64,000 bases of DNA from NCBI RefSeq assembly GCF_037204085.1, contig NZ_JBBCBW010000013.1, forward strand, positions 62,001-126,000, in the 5' to 3' direction. Positions 45,850 through 54,829 of this stretch are shown piece by piece. This DNA comes from Variovorax sp037204085 (GTDB taxonomy: Bacteria; Pseudomonadota; Gammaproteobacteria; Burkholderiales; Burkholderiaceae_C). The translations under genes and the position numbers were made by a program. The notes below the pieces were generated by a model, which was not told the DNA's origin, made no database searches, and saw only the letters and a list, made by a program, of their open reading frames with translations. Position 1 is the stretch's first letter, and each line of letters opens with the position of its first letter.

Positions 45850-47408
45850 GCGGCACCTCGCTGGGCGAGCGCGTCTTGCGCGTGGATACGGTCGGAGAAC
45901 GGAATGCGCTGGCCGGCAATCTCCTGCCAGGCTTCGTGGCCCTTGCCGGCGATGAGCACCACGTCTTGCGGCGCGGCCTGTGCAATGGCGTCGGCAATGG
46001 CGGCCGCGCGATCGGGCTGCACCTGGGCCGCTTCGGGGCGTGAAAGGCCGAGCAACACTTGGCTGATGATCGCGTCGGGGTTTTCGCTGCGCGGGTTGTC
46101 GCTGGTCACGATCACGCGGTCGGCCTGGCGCTCGGCGACCGCCGCCATCATCGGTCGCTTGATCGGGTCGCGGTCGCCGCCGCAGCCGAACAGGCACCAG
46201 AGTGCGCCGCCGCGCTGCTGCGCGAGTGGGCGCAGGCCGGCCAGCGCCTTGTCGAGCGCGTCGGGCGTGTGGGCGTAGTCGACCACGGCCAGTGGCGCGT
46301 CCGCACCGGCACTCACGCGCTCCATGCGCCCCGGCACGCTGCCGAGGTTGGCGCACGCCGCCACCGCCTCTGCGAGCGAAAGCCCCAGCGCGCGCAGCGT
46401 GCCCAGCACGCCCAGCAGGTTGGCCACGTTGTACTGGCCGATCAGTCCGGTCGAGATGCGCTCGACGGCATCGGTGCCGTGCTCGGCCACCGAGAACTGA
46501 AGCCCCTGCGCGTCGTACCCCACGTCGCGTGCCATCAATCGCGCTGGAGAACCGGCGGCAGAAACAGTCCAGACGTCGAGCGCGCCGACGCCGGCTTCGA
46601 TCAGGTTGGCGCAGAGGCTTGCGCCGTGCACGTCGTCGATGTTGATCACCGCGGCGCGCAATGCGGGCCAGCGGAACAGCTCGGCCTTGGCTTGCCAGTA
46701 GGCCTCCATGCTGCCGTGGTAGTCGAGGTGGTCCTGCGTGAAGTTGGTGAACACGGCCACTGCAATGCGCGCACCATCGAGCCGCCGCTCCGCAATGCCG
46801 ATCGACGATGCCTCGATGGCGCAGGCGCCGAAACCGCGCTCCACCAGCGCGCGCAGTTCGCGCTGCATCATCACCGGATCGGGTGTGGTGAGGCCGGTAT
46901 ACGTGAGCGCCGGCGGCACGCCGATGCCCAGCGTGCCCATGACCGCGCAGGGCGACGGCACGCTGCGCTCGGCGCTGCCGTCGAGCCTCAAGGTGCGAAC
47001 GCCGCCGGGCACGGTCAAGGTGGACAGTGCTTCGGCCAGCCACCATGCGATGGACGTCTTGCCGTTGGTGCCCGTGACGGCCAGCAGTTCGAGCGCGGCC
47101 GAAGGGTTGCCATAGAAAGCGGAAGCGATCGGGCCCGTCGCGGCCTTGAGGCCCGGATAGCTTGCAATGCGGTCGCTGAACTCGCCTTGGTCGAAGCCGA
47201 AAGAGTCCACGCCCTCGTGCTCGACCAGGCAGGCCGCAGCACCTTGCGCCAGTGCGGCGGCCACGTGCTTGCGGCCATCCGTCGCAGCGCCGGGCCAGGC
47301 GATGAAGCCGTCGCCCGCGCCCACCGGCCGGCTGTCCGCATGCAGCGCACCCTGCACGCGCTCCTGGAGCCAGAGCGCGGCGAGCTGGGGGGAAGTGAGT
47401 GTCAGCAT
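45846..47408 (-). CDS. murE: UDP-MurNAc-L-Ala-D-Glu:meso-DAP ligase
   Basis: 520 residues. N-terminal domain with DSRPVGAGDGFIAWPG, P-loop VTGTNGKTSIAWW, NFTQDHLDYHGSMEAYWQAKAELF, and the substrate loop DNPRSENPD, whose Asn-Pro-Arg is the meso-diaminopimelate-selecting motif. The stem peptide should therefore carry meso-DAP, matching dapF and Mpl in this window. ATG 47408 is two bases downstream of the ftsI stop; longer readings enter ftsI. It overlaps murF. Confidence 0.96.
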   Translation of the reverse strand: MLTLTSPQLAALWLQERVQGALHADSRPVGAGDGFIAWPGAATDGRKHVAAALAQGAAACLVEHEGVDSFGFDQGEFSDRIASYPGLKAATGPIASAFYGNPSAALELLAVTGTNGKTSIAWWLAEALSTLTVPGGVRTLRLDGSAERSVPSPCAVMGTLGIGVPPALTYTGLTTPDPVMMQRELRALVERGFGACAIEASSIGIAERRLDGARIAVAVFTNFTQDHLDYHGSMEAYWQAKAELFRWPALRAAVINIDDVHGASLCANLIEAGVGALDVWTVSAAGSPARLMARDVGYDAQGLQFSVAEHGTDAVERISTGLIGQYNVANLLGVLGTLRALGLSLAEAVAACANLGSVPGRMERVSAGADAPLAVVDYAHTPDALDKALAGLRPLAQQRGGALWCLFGCGGDRDPIKRPMMAAVAERQADRVIVTSDNPRSENPDAIISQVLLGLSRPEAAQVQPDRAAAIADAIAQAAPQDVVLIAGKGHEAWQEIAGQRIPFSDRIHAQDALAQRGAA

Positions 47409-47410
47409 GC

Positions 47411-49159
47411 TCAGAAGCTCTCGTCGACGCCTTGCGTCACCACCAGGGGTTTGACCGCGAGATCGGGCGCAACGTTCATCATGCGCAGGGTCTGCTGCAC
47501 GACTTCGCTGAAAACAGGCGCGGCGGCCACGCCGCCGAAGTACTGGCCGTCGCTCGGCTCGTCGATCATTACGCCGACGATGATGCGCGGCTTTTCTATG
47601 GGCGCCATGCCGGTGAACCACGCGCGATATTTGTTGCTTGCGTAACCTTTGCCAACCTGCTTGTGCGCCGTGCCCGACTTGCCGCCGACCGAGTAGCCGA
47701 TGGTCTGTGCGCGCGTGCCGGTGCCGCCCGGCCCTGCGGCCATCTGCAGCATCTTGCGCACCGCCAGCGCGTTAGAGGGCGAAAACACCCGCACGCCGAC
47801 GGGCGGCTCGTTGCTCTTCAGAATGGTGACCGGAATGATCGCGCCGTCGTGCGCGAAGGCTGTGTACGAATGCGCCATTTGAAACAGCGACGCCGACAGG
47901 CCGTAGCCGTAGGCCATGGTGGCCTGCTCGACCGGCTTCCAGGTCTTCCAGGGGCGCAGCCGGCCGGTCACCGCGCCGGGAAACTGGATCTGCGGCTTCT
48001 GGCCGTAGCCAAGGGCGGTGTAGGTGTCCCACATTTCGTGCGGAGACATCTTCTGCGCGATCTTCAGCGCGCCGACGTTGCTCGACTTCTGGATCACGCC
48101 TTCGACCGTGAGCGTGCCGTAGTTGTGCGTGTCGCTGATGGTGAAGCCGCCCATCTGGTAGCGGCCTGGCGAGGTTTCGATGAGCGTGGACGGCTTCACG
48201 CGGCCGGCCTCCAGCGCCATGGCCACGGTGATCGGCTTCATGGTCGAGCCGGGCTCGAAGGTGTCGGTGAGCGCGCGGTTGCGCAGTTGCTCGCCGGTGA
48301 GGTTCTGGCGCTTGTCGGGCACGTAGCTCGGGTAGTTGGCCAGCGCCAGCACCTCGCCGGTCACGGCGTCGAGCACCACCACGCTGCCGGCCTTGGCGCG
48401 GCGCGCGGTTACTGCGTCGCGCAGCTTTTGATAGGCGAAGAACTGCACCTTGCTGTCGACGCTGAGCTGGATGTCCTTGCCGTCGACCGGCGGCACCTGC
48501 TCGCCCACGCCCTCGACCACGCGGCCCAGGCGGTCCTTGATGACGCGGCGCGAGCCGGCCTTGCCGGCCAGCTCCTTGTTGAAGGAAAGCTCGATGCCTT
48601 CCTGTCCGTTGTCTTCGACGTTGGTGAAGCCCACCACGTGCGCGGCGGCCTCGCCTTCGGGGTACTGGCGCTTGTATTCCTTGCGCTGATAGATGCCCTT
48701 GAGGTTGAGCGCGGCAATCTGCTTGGCAATGGGCTCGTCGACCTGCCGCTTGATCCAGACGAAAGTCTTGTCTTCGTCCTCCAGCTTCTTGTCGAACTCC
48801 TTCTGCGGCATCTCGAGCAGCTTGGCCACCTGCTTGAGCTTGGCGCGCACCTCGGGGTCGTCGCGCTCGATGTCTTCCGGAATGGCCCAGATGCTGGGCG
48901 CCACCACGCTGGAAGCCAGGATGAGTCCGTTGCGGTCGAGAATGCGCCCGCGATTGGCCGGCAGCTCCAGCGTGCGCGCAAAGCGCACTTCGCCCTGCCG
49001 CTGGAAGAAGCTGTTGTTGAAGACCTGCACGTACGCAGCCCGGCCCGCCAGCACGACGAAGCCGAGCGCAATGCCGGCCACGATGAACTTGCTGCGCCAA
49101 ACCGGCGTCTTGCTCGCGAGCAAGGGGCTGGTGGTGTAGCGAACGCTGCGGCGACTCAT
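47411..49159 (-). CDS. ftsI: Septal penicillin-binding protein 3 (FtsI)
   Basis: 582 residues. A cytoplasmic N-terminus and one membrane helix (about 25-42), the pedestal domain, then the transpeptidase: catalytic Ser in GSTMKP, SSN in VIQKSSNVGAL and KSGT in VGGKSGTAHK, the three motifs of penicillin-binding proteins. Crosslinks septal peptidoglycan with FtsW. ATG 49159 overlaps the ftsL stop by 4 bases. Confidence 0.97.
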   Translation of the reverse strand: MSRRSVRYTTSPLLASKTPVWRSKFIVAGIALGFVVLAGRAAYVQVFNNSFFQRQGEVRFARTLELPANRGRILDRNGLILASSVVAPSIWAIPEDIERDDPEVRAKLKQVAKLLEMPQKEFDKKLEDEDKTFVWIKRQVDEPIAKQIAALNLKGIYQRKEYKRQYPEGEAAAHVVGFTNVEDNGQEGIELSFNKELAGKAGSRRVIKDRLGRVVEGVGEQVPPVDGKDIQLSVDSKVQFFAYQKLRDAVTARRAKAGSVVVLDAVTGEVLALANYPSYVPDKRQNLTGEQLRNRALTDTFEPGSTMKPITVAMALEAGRVKPSTLIETSPGRYQMGGFTISDTHNYGTLTVEGVIQKSSNVGALKIAQKMSPHEMWDTYTALGYGQKPQIQFPGAVTGRLRPWKTWKPVEQATMAYGYGLSASLFQMAHSYTAFAHDGAIIPVTILKSNEPPVGVRVFSPSNALAVRKMLQMAAGPGGTGTRAQTIGYSVGGKSGTAHKQVGKGYASNKYRAWFTGMAPIEKPRIIVGVMIDEPSDGQYFGGVAAAPVFSEVVQQTLRMMNVAPDLAVKPLVVTQGVDESF

Positions 49160-49506
49160 CGCTGGGGCCTCGCTGCGGTGGGCTTTGGCGCGGGGCCGGC
49201 CGGCGGCGCGGGCGGCGGGGCCACCACGGCCGGAATCACCGTGCCGTCGGGCCGCACGTATTGCGTGATGGCCGGCGTGGTGGTGCGCATCTGGAGCTGC
49301 TCCTTGGCGAGCTTTTCAACGCGCAGCGGCGTAGCCTGCGCGCGCTTTTCCACTTGCAGGCGGTCGTGGTCGAGCTCGAGGCGGCGCGCTTCCTGCTGCG
49401 AACGGTCGAGCTCGGTGTACAGCTGTCGTGACAGGTACTGCGTGTGCACGAGGTACAGCGCCGTTGCAACGACGGCCAGCAGCAGGAGCAGGTTGAGGCG
49501 TGTCAT
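49156..49506 (-). CDS. ftsL: Cell division protein FtsL
   Basis: 116 residues. One transmembrane helix at the very N-terminus (about 3-20, LNLLLLLAVVATALYLV), followed by a periplasmic coiled coil (TELDRSQQEARRLELDHDRLQVEKRAQA) and a Pro/Ala-rich tail. FtsL pairs with FtsB and FtsQ. Assigned from size, topology and its place between rsmH and ftsI; the sequence itself is poorly conserved between groups. Confidence 0.9.
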   Translation of the reverse strand: MTRLNLLLLLAVVATALYLVHTQYLSRQLYTELDRSQQEARRLELDHDRLQVEKRAQATPLRVEKLAKEQLQMRTTTPAITQYVRPDGTVIPAVVAPPPAPPAGPAPKPTAARPQR

Positions 49507-49507
49507 G

Positions 49508-50431
49508 TCAAACAGCCCCGGTGCGCTCTGCCACGCGCAAGATGGCGCTGCGCGAGCGCGGGTTGCCGCTCACCTCTTCGGCCGAGGGCTTGATGCGCTC
49601 GAGCGCATTGAGCTTCATCACCTTGGGCGCTGCAAAAGGCGCACGACGGTCGTACACCTCCTTGGAGTGCTTGGCGATGAACTGCTTCACGATGCGGTCT
49701 TCCAGCGAGTGGAAGCTGATCACCGCGAGCCGACCGCCGGGCTGCAGCACCGAAAGGCTAGCCTCTAGCGCCTGTTGCAGCTCTTCAAGCTCGGCGTTGA
49801 TGAAAATCCGAAAAGCCTGAAATGTGCGCGTTGCAGGGTTCTGGCCCTGCTCGCGGGTTTTGACCGTGCCAGCCACGAGCTCGGCCAGTTCGGTGGTGGT
49901 TGAAATTGCGCCCCGTTCTTGTCTGCGAGCAACAATCGCCTTTGCAATCTGAACAGCAAACCGTTCTTCGCCATAGTCACGGATCACCTCTGCAATCTGC
50001 TGAAGTTCGGCCGTTGCCAGCCATTCGGCCACGCTCTCGCCGCGCGTGGTGTCCATGCGCATGTCGAGCGGGCCGTCGAAACGAAAACTGAAACCGCGCA
50101 CCGGGTTGTCGATTTGCGGCGAACTCACGCCCAGGTCCATCAGCACACCCGCCACGCTGGCATCGGGCAATTCACCCAGCGAACGGAATCCCTGGTGCCG
50201 GATGGAAAAACGCGCATCCGAGATGCGCGCTGCTTCGGCCACCGCTTCCGCATCCTTGTCGAATGCGATCAGCCTGCCTTCCGGAGCCAGCCTCGCGAGA
50301 ATGGCGCGCGAATGCCCTCCGCGCCCGAACGTCGCGTCCACGTAGGTGCCGGTCGCCGCGGTGCTGCCGGAAAGAAGGGCTTCCACCGCTTCGTTCAGCA
50401 TCACGGTTGTATGAATCCATGGAGTATTCAC
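49508..50431 (-). CDS. rsmH: 16S rRNA (cytosine(1402)-N4)-methyltransferase
   Basis: 307 residues from GTG 50431. Methylates C1402 in the 30S P site with SAM. The N-terminus HTTVMLNEAVEAL parallels the family HTPVLL; SAM-binding VDATFGRGGHSRAIL, GVLMDLGVSSPQID, RGFSFRFDGPLDMRMD and AVISFHSLEDRIVKQF are all typical. The GTG has a GAGGG site 4-5 bases upstream, and starts nine bases after mraZ. One base separates it from ftsL. Confidence 0.96.
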   Translation of the reverse strand: MNTPWIHTTVMLNEAVEALLSGSTAATGTYVDATFGRGGHSRAILARLAPEGRLIAFDKDAEAVAEAARISDARFSIRHQGFRSLGELPDASVAGVLMDLGVSSPQIDNPVRGFSFRFDGPLDMRMDTTRGESVAEWLATAELQQIAEVIRDYGEERFAVQIAKAIVARRQERGAISTTTELAELVAGTVKTREQGQNPATRTFQAFRIFINAELEELQQALEASLSVLQPGGRLAVISFHSLEDRIVKQFIAKHSKEVYDRRAPFAAPKVMKLNALERIKPSAEEVSGNPRSRSAILRVAERTGAV

Positions 50432-50439
50432 ACAAGCCC

Positions 50440-50868
50440 TCAGAACGCGAAGTCCTGAAACACATCGGGCATCTCGCCCTGGGTGGCCTCGGCCTCCTTG
50501 GCCTCGTAGGTGGCCTTGTCCCAGAGCTCGAAATGGTTGCCCATGCCCAACAACAGCGTCTCGCGCGTGATGCCGGTGGCCGCACGCAGTTCGGGCGAAA
50601 CGAGGATGCGGCCGGTGCCGTCCATCTCGACGTCCATGGCGTTGCCGAGGAAAACGCGCTTCCACCACTGTGCCGACATCGGCAGTGCGGCGATGCGCTC
50701 GCGGAATTTCTCCCACTCGGGACGGGGGAACACCATGAGGCACCCGTGCGGGTGCTTGGTGATGGTGAGCTGGCCGTTCGCCGTCGCGCTCAGGACGTCA
50801 CGATGCCGGGTCGGCACGGAGAGCCGCCCCTTGGCATCGAGACTGAGCGATGAAGCGCCTTGAAACAC
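50440..50868 (-). CDS. mraZ: Transcriptional regulator MraZ
   Basis: 142 residues from GTG 50868 (family length 140-150). Two AbrB-like SpoVT domains: FQGASSLSLDAKGRLSVPTRHRD and GNAMDVEMDGTGRILVSPELRAATGI each contain the DxxGR-type loop. MraZ autoregulates the dcw operon by binding short direct repeats near its own promoter; such repeats lie at 50921-50955. ATG or other starts upstream would run into the operator and are rejected. Confidence 0.95.
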   Translation of the reverse strand: MFQGASSLSLDAKGRLSVPTRHRDVLSATANGQLTITKHPHGCLMVFPRPEWEKFRERIAALPMSAQWWKRVFLGNAMDVEMDGTGRILVSPELRAATGITRETLLLGMGNHFELWDKATYEAKEAEATQGEMPDVFQDFAF

Positions 50869-50920
50869 GACCAGGACCTTTGTGTTGGGAAGGCCGTGGC
50901 ACCCGAAAGGGGCACCATCC

Positions 50921-50955
50921 GCACTTTTTCCCACTTAACTGCACTTTTTTGCACT
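50921..50955 (-). promoter_or_regulatory. MraZ operator, four repeats at 10-bp spacing
   Basis: On the minus strand AGTGC, AGTGC, AGTGG and AGTGC begin at 50955, 50945, 50935 and 50925, exactly 10 bases apart. Spacers are AAAAA, AGTTA and GAAAA. A fifth, GGTGC, follows one base out of phase. MraZ is known to bind TGGG/GTG-type direct repeats of this period. Confidence 0.8.
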
Positions 50956-50980
50956 GTAGCAGGAAACACTTCACGCGCAA
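50953..50980 (-). promoter_or_regulatory. Promoter of the dcw operon
   Basis: On the minus strand TTGCGC (50980-50975), 16 bases and TACAGT (50958-50953), with an extended -10 TG (TGCTACAGT). The start is near 50946, inside the MraZ repeats, and 78 bases before the mraZ GTG. Confidence 0.7.
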
Positions 50981-51023
50981 CTGGTCGTTGGTGGTATTTT
51001 TTGTAATGGAATCAACGACTTAG

Positions 51024-51051
51024 CGCCGATTTCCAAACCTGGAAATCGGCG
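51024..51051. repeat. Perfect 12-bp hairpin between hslU and mraZ
   Basis: CGCCGATTTCCA (51024-51035), AACC, TGGAAATCGGCG (51040-51051). A strong perfect stem about 90 bases after the hslU stop (minus strand). No U-tract follows, so it is an atypical terminator at best. A lesser repeat CACGCA/TGCGTG follows at about 51080-51101. Confidence 0.7.
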
Positions 51052-51137
51052 AATTTCGTTGAAAAAGAAGTACTTAGCTCACGCAATGAATGTAATGCGT
51101 GAAGCGCAACCCCGTAACAGGGGCTACAAAGCGGGCT

Positions 51138-52469
51138 TCAGAGGATGAAGCGCGAAAGGTCTTCGTCGTGACTTAGTGCCGCAAGGCGCTCGTCGACGTA
51201 AGCGGCATCGATGCGAATGGTCTGTCCACCGATGCGGGTGGCATCGAAGCTTACCTCATCGAGCAGGCGTTCCATCACGGTCGACAAACGGCGTGCGCCG
51301 ATGTTCTCGGTGCGCTCGTTCACTTCGAATGCAATAGCCGCCAGGCGGTTGACACCCTCCGGCGTGAACTCGAGCGTGACGCCTTCGGTGGCAAGCAGCG
51401 CCTGGTACTGCTTCACGAGTGAAGCGCGCGTTTGCGTGAGGATGCTTTCGAAGTCCGCCACCGAGAGCGACTGCAGCTCGACGCGGATCGGAAAGCGCCC
51501 CTGCAGCTCGGGAATCAGGTCGCTCGGCTTGCTCAAGTGGAACGCGCCGCTCGCAATGAAGAGCATGTGGTCGGTGCGCACCACGCCGTACTTGGTGGTG
51601 ACGGCCGTGCCCTCGACCAGCGGCAGCAGGTCGCGCTGCACGCCCTGGCGCGACACGTCGGAGCCCTGGGCTTCGCTGCGCGTGGCGACCTTGTCGATCT
51701 CGTCGATGAAGACGATGCCGTTCTGCTCGGCATTGGTGATGGCCTGGGTGCGAATTTCGTCTTCGTTCACCAGCTTGGCCGCCTCTTCGTCGATCAGCAG
51801 GCGCATGGCCTCGGCGATCTTGAGCTTGCGCGTCTTGCGCTTGCCGCCGCCGCCCAGCTGGCCGAACATGCCGCGCAACTGCTCGGTCATTTCCTCCATG
51901 CCCGCCGGGCCCATGATCTCGAGCGGAGCGCGGGTTTCGGCAAGGTCGAGCTCGATCTCCTTGTCGTCGAGCTGGTGCTCGCGCAGCTTCTTGCGGAAGG
52001 CCTGCCGAGTGGGGTTGGGGCCGTCCAGCGCCGGCGTGGCGCCGTCGCTGCCGCGCGCGGGCGGCAGCAGCACGTCGAGAATGCGGTCTTCGGCAGCGTC
52101 TTCCGCGCGGGCGCGCACCTTGACGCTCTCGGCTTCGCGCGTCTGCTTGACGGCAATCTCGGCCAGGTCGCGAATGATCGAATCGACGTCCTTGCCCACA
52201 TAGCCCACCTCGGTGAACTTGGTCGCTTCCACCTTGATGAACGGCGCGTCGGCCAGCCGCGCGAGCCGGCGTGCAATTTCGGTCTTGCCCACGCCCGTGG
52301 GGCCGATCATGAGAATGTTCTTCGGCGTGATCTCGGTGCGAAGCTTTTCTTCGACCTGCTGGCGGCGCCAGCGGTTGCGCAGCGCAATGGCCACGGCGCG
52401 CTTGGCGGCTGGTTGTCCGACGATGTGGTTGTCGAGCTCGGAGACGATTTCCTGCGGGGTCATGGACAT
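51138..52469 (-). CDS. hslU: HslU, ATPase subunit of the HslVU protease
   Basis: 443 residues. AAA+ unfoldase of the proteasome-like HslVU protease. P-loop GPTGVGKT at 56-63; the family sequence YVGKDVDSIIRDL follows; an inserted I-domain (about 110-240, TRPLEIMG, GGGGKRKTRKLKI); Walker B NGIVFIDEIDKVATR; the C-terminal tail ends RFIL, the type that docks into HslV. It is one base pair cluster downstream of hslV (2-base gap). Confidence 0.97.
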   Translation of the reverse strand: MSMTPQEIVSELDNHIVGQPAAKRAVAIALRNRWRRQQVEEKLRTEITPKNILMIGPTGVGKTEIARRLARLADAPFIKVEATKFTEVGYVGKDVDSIIRDLAEIAVKQTREAESVKVRARAEDAAEDRILDVLLPPARGSDGATPALDGPNPTRQAFRKKLREHQLDDKEIELDLAETRAPLEIMGPAGMEEMTEQLRGMFGQLGGGGKRKTRKLKIAEAMRLLIDEEAAKLVNEDEIRTQAITNAEQNGIVFIDEIDKVATRSEAQGSDVSRQGVQRDLLPLVEGTAVTTKYGVVRTDHMLFIASGAFHLSKPSDLIPELQGRFPIRVELQSLSVADFESILTQTRASLVKQYQALLATEGVTLEFTPEGVNRLAAIAFEVNERTENIGARRLSTVMERLLDEVSFDATRIGGQTIRIDAAYVDERLAALSHDEDLSRFIL

Positions 52470-52471
52470 GG

Positions 52472-53017
52472 TCAGAGCGCTTCCACCGTGTGGTTCATGT
52501 TCGTGTAAATGCAGATTTCGCCGGCTATCGCGAGCGATTTGCGCACAATTTGCTCAGCTGTCAGGTCGGTGTTGTCGATCAGCGCCTTGGCGGCCGACTG
52601 CGCATAAGCACCGCCCGAGCCGATGGCAATCACGCCGTCTTCGGGCTCCAGCACGTCGCCGTTGCCGGTGATGATGAGCGAGGTGGTGGCGTCGGCCACG
52701 GCCAGCATGGCTTCGAGCTTGCGCAGCACGCGGTCGGTGCGCCAGTCTTTGGTGAGCTCGACCGCGGCGCGGGTCAGGTGGCCCTGGTGCTTTTCGAGCT
52801 TGGCCTCGAAGCGCTCGAAGAGCGTGAAGGCGTCGGCCGTGGCGCCGGCAAAGCCAGCCAGCACCTTGCCGTGATAGAGCCGTCGCACCTTGCGCGCCGT
52901 GCCCTTGATGACGATATTGCCGAGAGTGACCTGCCCGTCCCCGCCAATGGCGACTTGGTCGCCCTGGGGGGTCTTGCGGCGCACGCTCACGATGGTGGTG
53001 CCGTGAAACTGTTCCAT
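52472..53017 (-). CDS. hslV: HslV, proteolytic subunit of the HslVU protease
   Basis: 181 residues. Proteasome-beta-type Thr protease: after a short propeptide (MEQFHG), the N-terminal nucleophile Thr starts TTIVSVRR, with GGDGQVTLGN, GFAGATADAFTLFERFEAKLE and GSGGAYAQSAAKAL as in the family. An ATG three codons earlier (53026) has a slightly better ribosome site (AGAGAG) and could be the true start. Substrates are heat-shock and division regulators such as SulA in E. coli. Reading order hslV then hslU. Confidence 0.96.
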   Translation of the reverse strand: MEQFHGTTIVSVRRKTPQGDQVAIGGDGQVTLGNIVIKGTARKVRRLYHGKVLAGFAGATADAFTLFERFEAKLEKHQGHLTRAAVELTKDWRTDRVLRKLEAMLAVADATTSLIITGNGDVLEPEDGVIAIGSGGAYAQSAAKALIDNTDLTAEQIVRKSLAIAGEICIYTNMNHTVEAL

Positions 53018-53081
53018 CGAAGCCATCTGGGGACTCTCTGGGGCAATGCAACCCCGTGCGCGCCAACTCGCCGCGCCGGGG

Positions 53082-54785
53082 CTAGTTCTTGCGGACGGCC
53101 ACCGTGGCGTGGTCGGCAATGCCCACCAGGTCGAACAGCGCCCCAATCAGGCGGTGGGCGTCCACGAACTGGACCCGCTCACCCTGGGCGTCGCGCGCGC
53201 GCACCCAACTCAGCAGCGTGCCGGCGGCGGCAAGGTCCATGCGCAGCAGCGCCGCACATGAGATAACCGGCGCGGTGGTGTTGCGCAGGTCGACATCCAG
53301 CCGCTGCAGGCTCGAATGCGCCTCGCCGCGCAGGTCGCCGGCCAAGGCGGCAAAGCCGCTGTCGGTCGAAGGAAAGCTGTCCGATTCGCCGTTGACGGAC
53401 AACAGCGACCACACGGAGCCGGAGCCCGAACGGCCCGCCTCCGGCGCCTCGATCGTGGTGCATTCGCCGTTCGGGTCTTGCCAGGCGGGAGGCGACACCT
53501 CGTAGGTGATGCAGTAATTGAGCGCCACCAGTTCGAAGTCGTCCGGCAGGTTCATCATGCGCAGCGTTGCCAGGTGCAACTGCCACCACACGTCTTCGGT
53601 GCGGCGCTCGTTGTTGGGCGTGGCCTCTGCCAGTACGGCAAGCAGTTTGGCCGAGCCGATGAAGCGCAACTTGACCGGCGAATTCGCCCAGTGGGTGAAC
53701 AGCACGCGCAGCGGCGAGACGGCATCGGCCTCGACAGCGGTCAGCGCGCGCCAGTCGAGCGTCCAGATGGGGCCCGCCTGCGACAACGCACGTGTGAGAT
53801 TGACCAGCCCATCGCGCGACAGGCGAGCGGGGCTGGTCCAGTCGGCAGCCGCCGAAGCCAGTTCGGCGTGCTCGCTGGCGGCTACCGCCTGCACGTCGCG
53901 CGCCAGTTCGTCGAGCGGCACCCAGTCCGGGCCCATGCGCTTCATGCGCTGTGCGTAGCGCATTCGGGCGGCGGCAAACCGGGTGGCATCGCCGGTGGCG
54001 CGGTACAGGTCGAACAAGGCGCGCCAGCGCGTCTCGTCGCGCTCGGCGGCGGCGTGGTCGCCCTCGGCGCCGGCACTCTCGGAGGCCAGGGCCTGCAGAA
54101 GAATGGCTTCGGCGCCGGTGTCGTCGCCATGCGCGAAGCGGATCACGGCCTCTTCGAGCGCGCTGTCCCGCGCGAGTCGTGCGGTGAGCAGCGAGGTGTC
54201 GTCGACTGCCGCGCTGGCCGGGATGCTGGCAGAAAAGGGAACGGCCGCGTGGGCCGAAGCAGGAGTCTCGGCGGCGGGGGCAGCGGCCGGCGCGGCAGGC
54301 GCGGCCCTGAAAGAAGGTGCCGCGAGCAGGCTGGCCACTTCGGCCTCGTCCATCGGCGGGGGCAACGTCTCGGCGCCGGCCTCGGGCGGCGCATTGGCCA
54401 GCACCTCGCCATTGGGGCCGCGGCCCTTCCACCACTGCTGCGACATCTGCTCCTCGATCTCGTCGATCTTCTTGAGCGTGAGTGCGCGGCCCTCGGACTT
54501 TTCCGTGGTGGTGTTCAGGTTGAAGGACGACGGCGTCACCGTTCCTTCAAAGGCATGGGCGGCCGCTTCGCGCTGCCGCAGCTTGCGGAGCATGTCGAAC
54601 TCGCGCCGGCGCACAAAGTCGTTGCGCTGGCGCCGCTCGATCATTTCCTTGAGCATTTCCCGGCTGTAGGCCTGGTCGGGCAGCGTGGAATCGGCGGCCG
54701 CATTCAGCTCCGACCAATCCTTCAGCGGATTGCGGACGAACTTCGCCACCTTGGAAAGGAGGCGGCTCGTTTCTTCCTTAGCCAT
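53082..54785 (-). CDS. STAS-domain protein with Ala/Pro linker, function unknown
   Basis: 567 residues, no signal peptide and no membrane helix. The N-terminus (1-110) is basic and helical (RRQRNDFVRRREFDMLRKLRQRE); residues 130-205 are an Ala/Pro-rich linker; the middle contains TPR-like helices; the C-terminal ~85 residues form a STAS-like sulfate transporter/anti-sigma antagonist fold (LDVDLRNTTAPVISCAALLRMDLAAAGTLLSWVRAR) in which the usual phosphorylated Ser is replaced by Ala/Met-rich residues. Similar proteins occur beside hslVU in related genomes. It lies 55-64 bases upstream of hslV and downstream of dksA on the same strand; role unknown, perhaps a scaffold. Confidence 0.72.
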   Translation of the reverse strand: MAKEETSRLLSKVAKFVRNPLKDWSELNAAADSTLPDQAYSREMLKEMIERRQRNDFVRRREFDMLRKLRQREAAAHAFEGTVTPSSFNLNTTTEKSEGRALTLKKIDEIEEQMSQQWWKGRGPNGEVLANAPPEAGAETLPPPMDEAEVASLLAAPSFRAAPAAPAAAPAAETPASAHAAVPFSASIPASAAVDDTSLLTARLARDSALEEAVIRFAHGDDTGAEAILLQALASESAGAEGDHAAAERDETRWRALFDLYRATGDATRFAAARMRYAQRMKRMGPDWVPLDELARDVQAVAASEHAELASAAADWTSPARLSRDGLVNLTRALSQAGPIWTLDWRALTAVEADAVSPLRVLFTHWANSPVKLRFIGSAKLLAVLAEATPNNERRTEDVWWQLHLATLRMMNLPDDFELVALNYCITYEVSPPAWQDPNGECTTIEAPEAGRSGSGSVWSLLSVNGESDSFPSTDSGFAALAGDLRGEAHSSLQRLDVDLRNTTAPVISCAALLRMDLAAAGTLLSWVRARDAQGERVQFVDAHRLIGALFDLVGIADHATVAVRKN

Positions 54786-54829
54786 CTACAGGAATCTCGA
54801 GGCGAACTGGGCTCTTGCAATCTTTCCGT

